Below, piece after piece: positions 61,634-64,000 of a stretch of DNA of 64,000 nucleotides. A program made the position numbers and the translations under genes. The stretch comes from Agrocybe praecox. Lineage: Eukaryota; Basidiomycota; Agaricomycetes; Agaricales; Agrocybaceae. The notes beneath the pieces are model-generated. The model was not told the DNA's origin. It made no database searches and worked only from the letters and a program-made list of their open reading frames with translations. Positions within the stretch are counted from its first letter, which is position 1; each line of letters opens with the position of its first letter. The DNA is taken from the NCBI GenBank assembly GCA_964017145.1, contig OZ024842.1, positions 2,790,001 to 2,854,000 of the forward strand. Direction: 5' to 3'.

Positions 61634-64000
61634 TTAAATAATAATTTGTAGTATTCTATCCAGGAAACCTGGCTGTACGCTTGCCAGGGGAGACGCTGCC
61701 CAGACGCCCAGCCGTTGCTCCGTTTCTTCCATCTCTTCTCGAGCCCGTCGGACGACATTGTGCTCACAGATCTCTCCTACGCTTATTCGTCGTCCCGGCT
61801 CAGTGCGCATCATGCAGCGAATGAGGTCCACCAGTTCATCACTCTCCTCCTCCAGATCAATCTGCGAGAAATCCTCCCTTCGCAGCCGCTGCCACCCTTC
61901 TCCTCTACACAATCAAAATCAGCATCTGTTTACGCGGCCCGTAACAAAATAACACCCACTGATCAGGGACAACAATATTCGTCGCGGTTTCCAAGATCGT
62001 CATTCCAAAGCTGAAAACAGATCAGACGTGAGAACCTGTCACAGAGTACCCGTTCAAACCGTGAGACCAACCTAAACACATCGGCTGCCTTTCCATAGCG
62101 CCCTTGCAATACTTCGGGTGCCAAGTACAGCTTGTCCCCCTCCCGCTCAAAGCCTTCACTGTTAGCTGCTAACGGCCACACAGACGCCATCCCAAAATCA
62201 CCGATCTTGAATCGCCCTTCCTTGGTCACGAAAACATTTGATGGCTTCAGATCCAGATGGATCACTCCAGATTCGTGTATGAATCTCAGTCCCTGTTTGT
62301 ACTATGTGTGAAACACTCTTCCTTCGGGAGAGCCGAATAGATTAATTGCGTGACTTACGTTACTTAGATCAACAATGATCTTCCACACCCTTGCTTCGTC
62401 TAGCCGAGGATAGACGCGTCCATACTCCCACAAGAATCGTGCAAGGTTTCCCGATTCACAGAGCTCCGTCTGCATGAACAGCGCTTCGTCCTCTTCCCAG
62501 TTGTCCATGTACGCAAGCACATTCGGGTGTCGTCCATTTTTATACTGAGATAGCGCGGCGTGCGATAGATGCTTTAGGATATCAACCTCTTCCCGCAATC
62601 GGAGTCTGGCCAATCACAGCGTCAGCCACCAAAACCATAGCAACCAAGGCAAAAGTAGCAGTGCGCCATGAGTGCCAAAAAAAGCACACGACACTGCTAT
62701 TCAACCATTCTAAACACAACCACTCACCGATGTTTTACGCCTTCAAATCGCTTAGATTTCTTGATCGCGTAAACTTCGTCATCCTTCTTGCTTCGTATTT
62801 TGATCACCTTGCCAAATTCGCCACTGCCAACTTCCTCGATTTCTTCAAAATCGCGTTCAAATCGCCCAGTTTGCGGTTCTTCCGAAAAGGAAAAAACAGG
62901 TTCTGATAACCTCCGCATAGTCGTCGTCATAGACGGTCGTCCAGCACCCGTAAACGTCGTCGTCGTCGTCTTCCCATTCGTTGGTGAGTTCAGAGCAGTA
63001 AAAGACCCACTCGACGACCCAGAAGCAGATCGTGGAAATTCCTTGTTCTCGCTGGAAGGAGAAAGTCGAAGCGGTATCTTTGGTTTGGGTAGTTGCCAAT
63101 CTATGATAGAAAAAAAAACATGTTTAATAAATAAATATTCTTTTCGAAAGCTGTCAGGACTTACCAATTCCTTTGGCTCGGGTGGGTGTGTTGGAGAGGG
63201 AAGCAGAGTCACTTCCACTTGAGAATGCTCCGCTACTACTTCTTCGCATTAACCAGCGATTTCGAGGAATAATAGAAATGCCTCTGCCTATAGGAGGTGG
63301 CATACCCAGACCCAATCCGGTGTACTTGCCGCTATCTCTACGCGTACTGGGACTGTCCTCCTCATCCTCCTCTGTATCAGTGTGATAATGACTGGGCCTA
63401 GGATCGCCTGGGCCCTGTCCCCAAGCAGCACCGACGCCGGAGGCCGGAGCAGGGAAAGCAGCAGGCATGCTTTTCCGTGGCGCTGCCTTCCTAAACTCAA
63501 ATTCGCAATCTTCCTTGAGCCCAACTTTCGACGCCACAGCGCTCTGCCACGGACGATCGTTTCCGAAATAACTCATCCGTACTTTCTTGACAGGCGTACC
63601 GGGGATCTTCTTGGGCATCTGACAGCTTTGGCCGTTAGCCGCCGCTGCTAATGTTTTCATGATGAAGGCGTCCACGTCGTCTGCCGCGCTTTCGCTCGTG
63701 TTTCCGTATGGGTGATGGTGGTGGTGATGTGTATCATCTGCCCCGACAACTCTGGCCTTGGGCCATCCGGAGGAAACGTCTGGAGTGACACCAGGGGTCA
63801 CCAGGCCAGCATCCTCTGAGCAGATTGAGCTAACGCTGGTCGAGGCCTTGGGCATGACATTCAAGAAATCATGAGTCCCAACACTCGATCCGGTTGAAGG
63901 CATACTGTCTTCCTCATCGCTATTCATGGAAGTCTCCTGCAGCTTATACTTCATAGGCAAAGGTGGCTTGCGTGGCGGCGACGGTGAGCTCCTCGTCACG
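61634..64000 (-). CDS. wee1: Wee1-family cell-cycle kinase, 5' end beyond window
   Basis: Wee1 phosphorylates the conserved Tyr of Cdk1 to hold cells before mitosis. The N-terminal part runs off the right edge. It includes a PKKIPGTPVKKVRMSYFG motif seen in fungal Wee1 and a long disordered Ser-rich region. The kinase domain starts FEEIEEVGSGEFGKVIKIRS (Gly loop), with YAIKKSKRFEGVKHR (ATP Lys and the Wee1-type KKSK). It continues HPNVLAYMDNWEEDEALFMQ, ESGVIHLDLKPSNVFVTKEG (HLDLKP in place of HRDLKP, typical of Wee1), FKIGDFGMASVWPL (DFG), and DKLYLAPEVLQGRYGKAADV. After GEGWQRLRREDFSQIDLEEE the C terminus ends GFLDRILQ. Six or more exons. Both N-terminal length and total size are unknown because of truncation. 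Confidence 0.95.

Noticed and set aside
62788..63222. 144-codon plus-strand frame
   Set aside because: Antisense to the wee1 kinase N lobe, which carries unmistakable motifs on the minus strand.

Overview
This is a nuclear window from a basidiomycete fungus, most likely an agaricomycete. The evidence is dense short introns (mostly about 45-65 bp, GTRNGY donors, CTRAY branch points), fungal families such as velvet, GT17, arrestin-like and DUF6533 membrane proteins, and moderately GC-balanced DNA. No prokaryotic or viral genes were seen. Most genes are split, so CDS spans below run from start codon to stop codon and include introns. Splice sites were inferred by hand from frame continuity and consensus sequences.

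Layout. 1-9.4 kb: a secreted GPI-anchored protein (-), ribosomal protein uS7/Rps5 (+), a long gene-free stretch, then an uncharacterised basic protein (-). 9.4-16.5 kb: a murky zone holding a possible decayed or unrecognised gene, a Ser/Pro-rich unknown (-), and a small OB-fold protein resembling telomere-capping Ten1 (-). 16.9-23 kb: a velvet-family regulator (-), then an F-box/WD40 protein (-) and a WDR83/MORG1 homologue (+) sharing a 151-bp promoter. 23-31.9 kb: a 568-bp non-autonomous DNA transposon with TA duplications, a DUF6533 membrane protein (-), ribosomal protein eS8/Rps8 (-), a divergent UDP-glucose pyrophosphorylase paralogue (+), and a second DUF6533 protein (+). 33.4-42.1 kb: the canonical UDP-glucose pyrophosphorylase (-), an arrestin-like adaptor (-), a Ted1/Cdc1-type metallophosphoesterase (-), and a 59-residue complex I subunit (-). 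42.2-54.2 kb: a giant lysine-rich nuclear protein (+), a GT17 glycosyltransferase (-), a coiled-coil protein (-), and a MoCF/CinA-like protein with a probable mitochondrial presequence (+). 54.2-64 kb: a gene-poor 5 kb, a homeobox transcription factor (-), and the Wee1 kinase (-), which runs off the right edge.

Functional themes are housekeeping (two small-subunit ribosomal proteins, WDR83, complex I, UDP-glucose supply), cell-surface glycan and GPI biosynthesis (two UGPases, GT17, Ted1-like), and developmental or cell-cycle control (velvet, homeobox, Wee1, F-box). Nothing suggests a secondary-metabolite cluster. The most notable points are the tandem but oppositely oriented UGPase pair with different intron layouts, several very small many-exon genes easily missed by annotation (Ten1-like, NDUFB2-like), and the TIR element.
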